Of a DNA stretch of 5,451 bases, positions 5,026-5,451 are shown piece by piece; position 1 is the first letter of the stretch, and every line of letters starts with the position of its first letter. The position numbers and the translations under genes were made by a program. The DNA is from an uncultured Schwartzia sp. GTDB taxonomy: Bacteria; Bacillota; Negativicutes; Selenomonadales; Selenomonadaceae. The DNA is taken from NCBI GenBank assembly GCA_905373705.1, contig CAJPUA010000085.1:1-5451 (forward strand). Reading direction: 5' to 3'. Under the pieces are notes generated by a model. It saw only the letters and a program-made list of their open reading frames with translations. It ran no database searches and was not told where the DNA came from.

Positions 5026-5070
5026 ATGGCATGCAGGAGGTCAGGGGTTCGATCCCCCTCGTCTCCACCA
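5026..5070 (+). other. attR: 3' fragment of tRNA-Ala(GGC)
   Basis: The 45 bp read as the 3' part of a tRNA-Ala(GGC). The anticodon loop ATGGCAT (5026-5032, anticodon GGC at 5028-5030) comes first. Next are the 3' anticodon strand GCAGG, variable loop AGGTC, T-arm AGGGG/TTCGATC/CCCCT, acceptor strand CGTCTCC, discriminator A and CCA (5068-5070). The 5' half of the tRNA is absent: the five bases before 5026 cannot pair with GCAGG. Identity beginning at the anticodon loop is the classic mark of a tRNA attachment site. With int just upstream and a terminator just downstream, this is attR. An intact plus-strand tRNA-Ala is expected at the other end of the element. Confidence 0.88.
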
Positions 5071-5081
5071 GGGGAAAATTT

Positions 5082-5119
5082 ATCCGCAGTTTTTGCTGTT
5101 GCAGAAACTGCGGATTTTT
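5082..5119 (+). terminator. Terminator of the interrupted tRNA-Ala gene
   Basis: A perfect 11-bp stem (ATCCGCAGTTT at 5082-5092, AAACTGCGGAT at 5105-5115) with a 12-nt loop is followed by TTTTTCTTTT. It starts 12 bp after the tRNA CCA end. It is chromosomal and originally ended the tRNA-Ala transcript; it may now also end int readthrough. Confidence 0.88.
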
Positions 5120-5164
5120 CTTTTCAGGTGGACGGCGCTGGCCCGCCTGCGCCGGAAGTCATAT

Positions 5165-5197
5165 AAAAAGCTCTCTGACTTCGCAGAGAGCTTTTTT
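5165..5197. terminator. Bidirectional terminator between convergent units
   Basis: AGCTCTCTG (5169-5177) and CAGAGAGCT (5184-5192) pair around ACTTCG, flanked by an A-run on the left and T-run on the right. It therefore works on both strands. On the minus strand it ends the tRNA-Arg transcript, 6 bp after the tRNA's 3' end. On the plus strand it backs up the tRNA-Ala terminator. Confidence 0.88.
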
Positions 5198-5202
5198 GCG
5201 AA

Positions 5203-5279
5203 TGGTGCGATTGGCGAGAGTCGAACTCGCGGCCTGCCGCTTAGGAGGCGGCCGCTCTATCCATCTGAGCTACAACCGC
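5203..5279 (-). tRNA. tRNA-Arg(CCT)
   Basis: A full 77-nt cloverleaf with encoded CCA. The acceptor is GCGGTTG/CAATCGC (one G-U pair), the D-arm GCTC/GAGC, the anticodon stem GCCGC/GCGGC with loop CTCCTAA (anticodon CCT), the variable loop AGGCC, and the T-arm GCGAG/CTCGC around TTCGACT. It decodes AGG. It is intact chromosomal sequence beside the attachment site. Confidence 0.97.
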
Positions 5280-5295
5280 AGGCGAAACCTCACTT

Positions 5296-5324
5296 ATTAT
5301 AACAAATGCCGTGGATTTCAGCAA
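5296..5324 (-). promoter_or_regulatory. Promoter of tRNA-Arg(CCT)
   Basis: On the minus strand TTGCTG (complement of 5319-5324) and TATAAT (complement of 5296-5301) are 17 bp apart, with TG one base before the -10 (extended -10). The predicted start is about 10 bp before the mature tRNA 5' end. Confidence 0.75.
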
Positions 5325-5365
5325 TGCTCCCCGGAACATTCACCGTATACAGGGAAAATACGCAG

Positions 5366-5399
5366 GGAAAGGCCTCGTGGAGCTCCGCGAGGCTTTTCC
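5366..5399. terminator. Strong hairpin, possible terminator at window end
   Basis: Arms 5366-5377 and 5388-5399 form a 12-bp stem with one G-U pair around a 10-nt loop that contains GGAGCTCC. The inner GC-rich part (GCCTCG/CGAGGC) is followed by TTTTCC on the plus strand and by CTTTCC on the minus strand. No long T-run follows, so orientation is unclear. It may end a minus-strand gene entering from the right, or it may be a REP-like or structural hairpin. The remaining bases (5400-5451) are too short to assign. Confidence 0.5.
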
Positions 5400-5451
5400 T
5401 CCGCAAATCATATTAGGCTGATAGGCACTCCCTGTAACGCGAGGCCCGCGC

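Noticed and set aside
5026..5070. 3' end of tmRNA (ssrA), which also ends in CGTCTCCACCA
   Set aside because: The bases before the T-arm read as a tRNA-Ala anticodon loop (ATGGCAT), the matching 3' anticodon strand and a 5-nt variable loop, which tmRNA lacks.
4975..5302. Two plus-strand frames of 63-69 codons
   Set aside because: They cross the tRNA-Ala fragment, two terminators and the tRNA-Arg gene, so cannot be real genes.
5408..5451. C-terminus of a minus-strand gene entering from the right edge
   Set aside because: Two different frames end here (stops at 5408-5410 and 5413-5415) with 12-13 codons each; too short to choose or support either.
1..5451. CRISPR array, insertion sequence or riboswitch
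   Set aside because: No regularly spaced repeats, transposase, IS ends or recognisable riboswitch core were seen.

Overview
The window is the integrase-side end of a prophage (or related integrative element) with its junction to the host chromosome. Signs of a low-to-mid GC Firmicute are the strong GGAGG ribosome sites, the ImmA-type repressor/protease pair, tRNA genes with encoded CCA, and hairpin-plus-T-run terminators. The style of the small phage proteins suggests Negativicutes (Selenomonas/Megasphaera/Dialister-like), but that is an impression and was not tested.

Left arm (1-1251, minus strand): a tightly packed early operon read leftward. In transcription order it holds a 66-aa Cro-like HTH protein, a 52-aa unknown, a 63-aa unknown, a 105-aa excisionase-like HTH protein, a 34-aa single-span membrane protein with a GTG start, and the first 57 codons of a protein that runs off the window. 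Stops overlap or touch the next ribosome site, so translation is probably coupled.

Switch region (1252-1398): divergent control region. The leftward promoter has consensus TTGACA and TATAAT boxes spaced by 17 bp, and the spacer is filled by a perfect 17-bp palindrome (O1). A half-conserved copy (O2) overlaps the -35. A third, near-identical palindrome (O3) lies 251 bp away over the stop codon of the Cro-like gene, directly beside another TATAAT. A degenerate copy may sit inside the repressor promoter.

Right arm (1399-4881, plus strand): an ImmR-like repressor (140 aa), an ImmA/IrrE-type HEIGH metallopeptidase (143 aa), an AT-rich 423-aa cargo gene of unknown function, a 200-bp stretch with coding-like remnants and a leftward-facing terminator, and a tyrosine integrase (369 aa). 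The repressor presumably keeps the leftward operon off, ImmA presumably inactivates the repressor on induction, and Int with the excisionase-like protein would move the element. The cargo gene sits where temperate phages often carry lysogen-expressed accessory genes.

Junction and host (4882-5451): tandem TGGGCGCAAC repeats (probable integrase arm sites), an inverted repeat, and a 45-bp 3' fragment of tRNA-Ala(GGC) starting exactly at the anticodon loop, read as attR. The tRNA's original terminator, a bidirectional terminator and an intact minus-strand tRNA-Arg(CCT) with its promoter follow. The reconstituted tRNA-Ala should lie at the far end of the element, left of this window. The most novel items are the 423-aa cargo protein, the repeated operator/-10 module, and the remnant plus terminator upstream of int.
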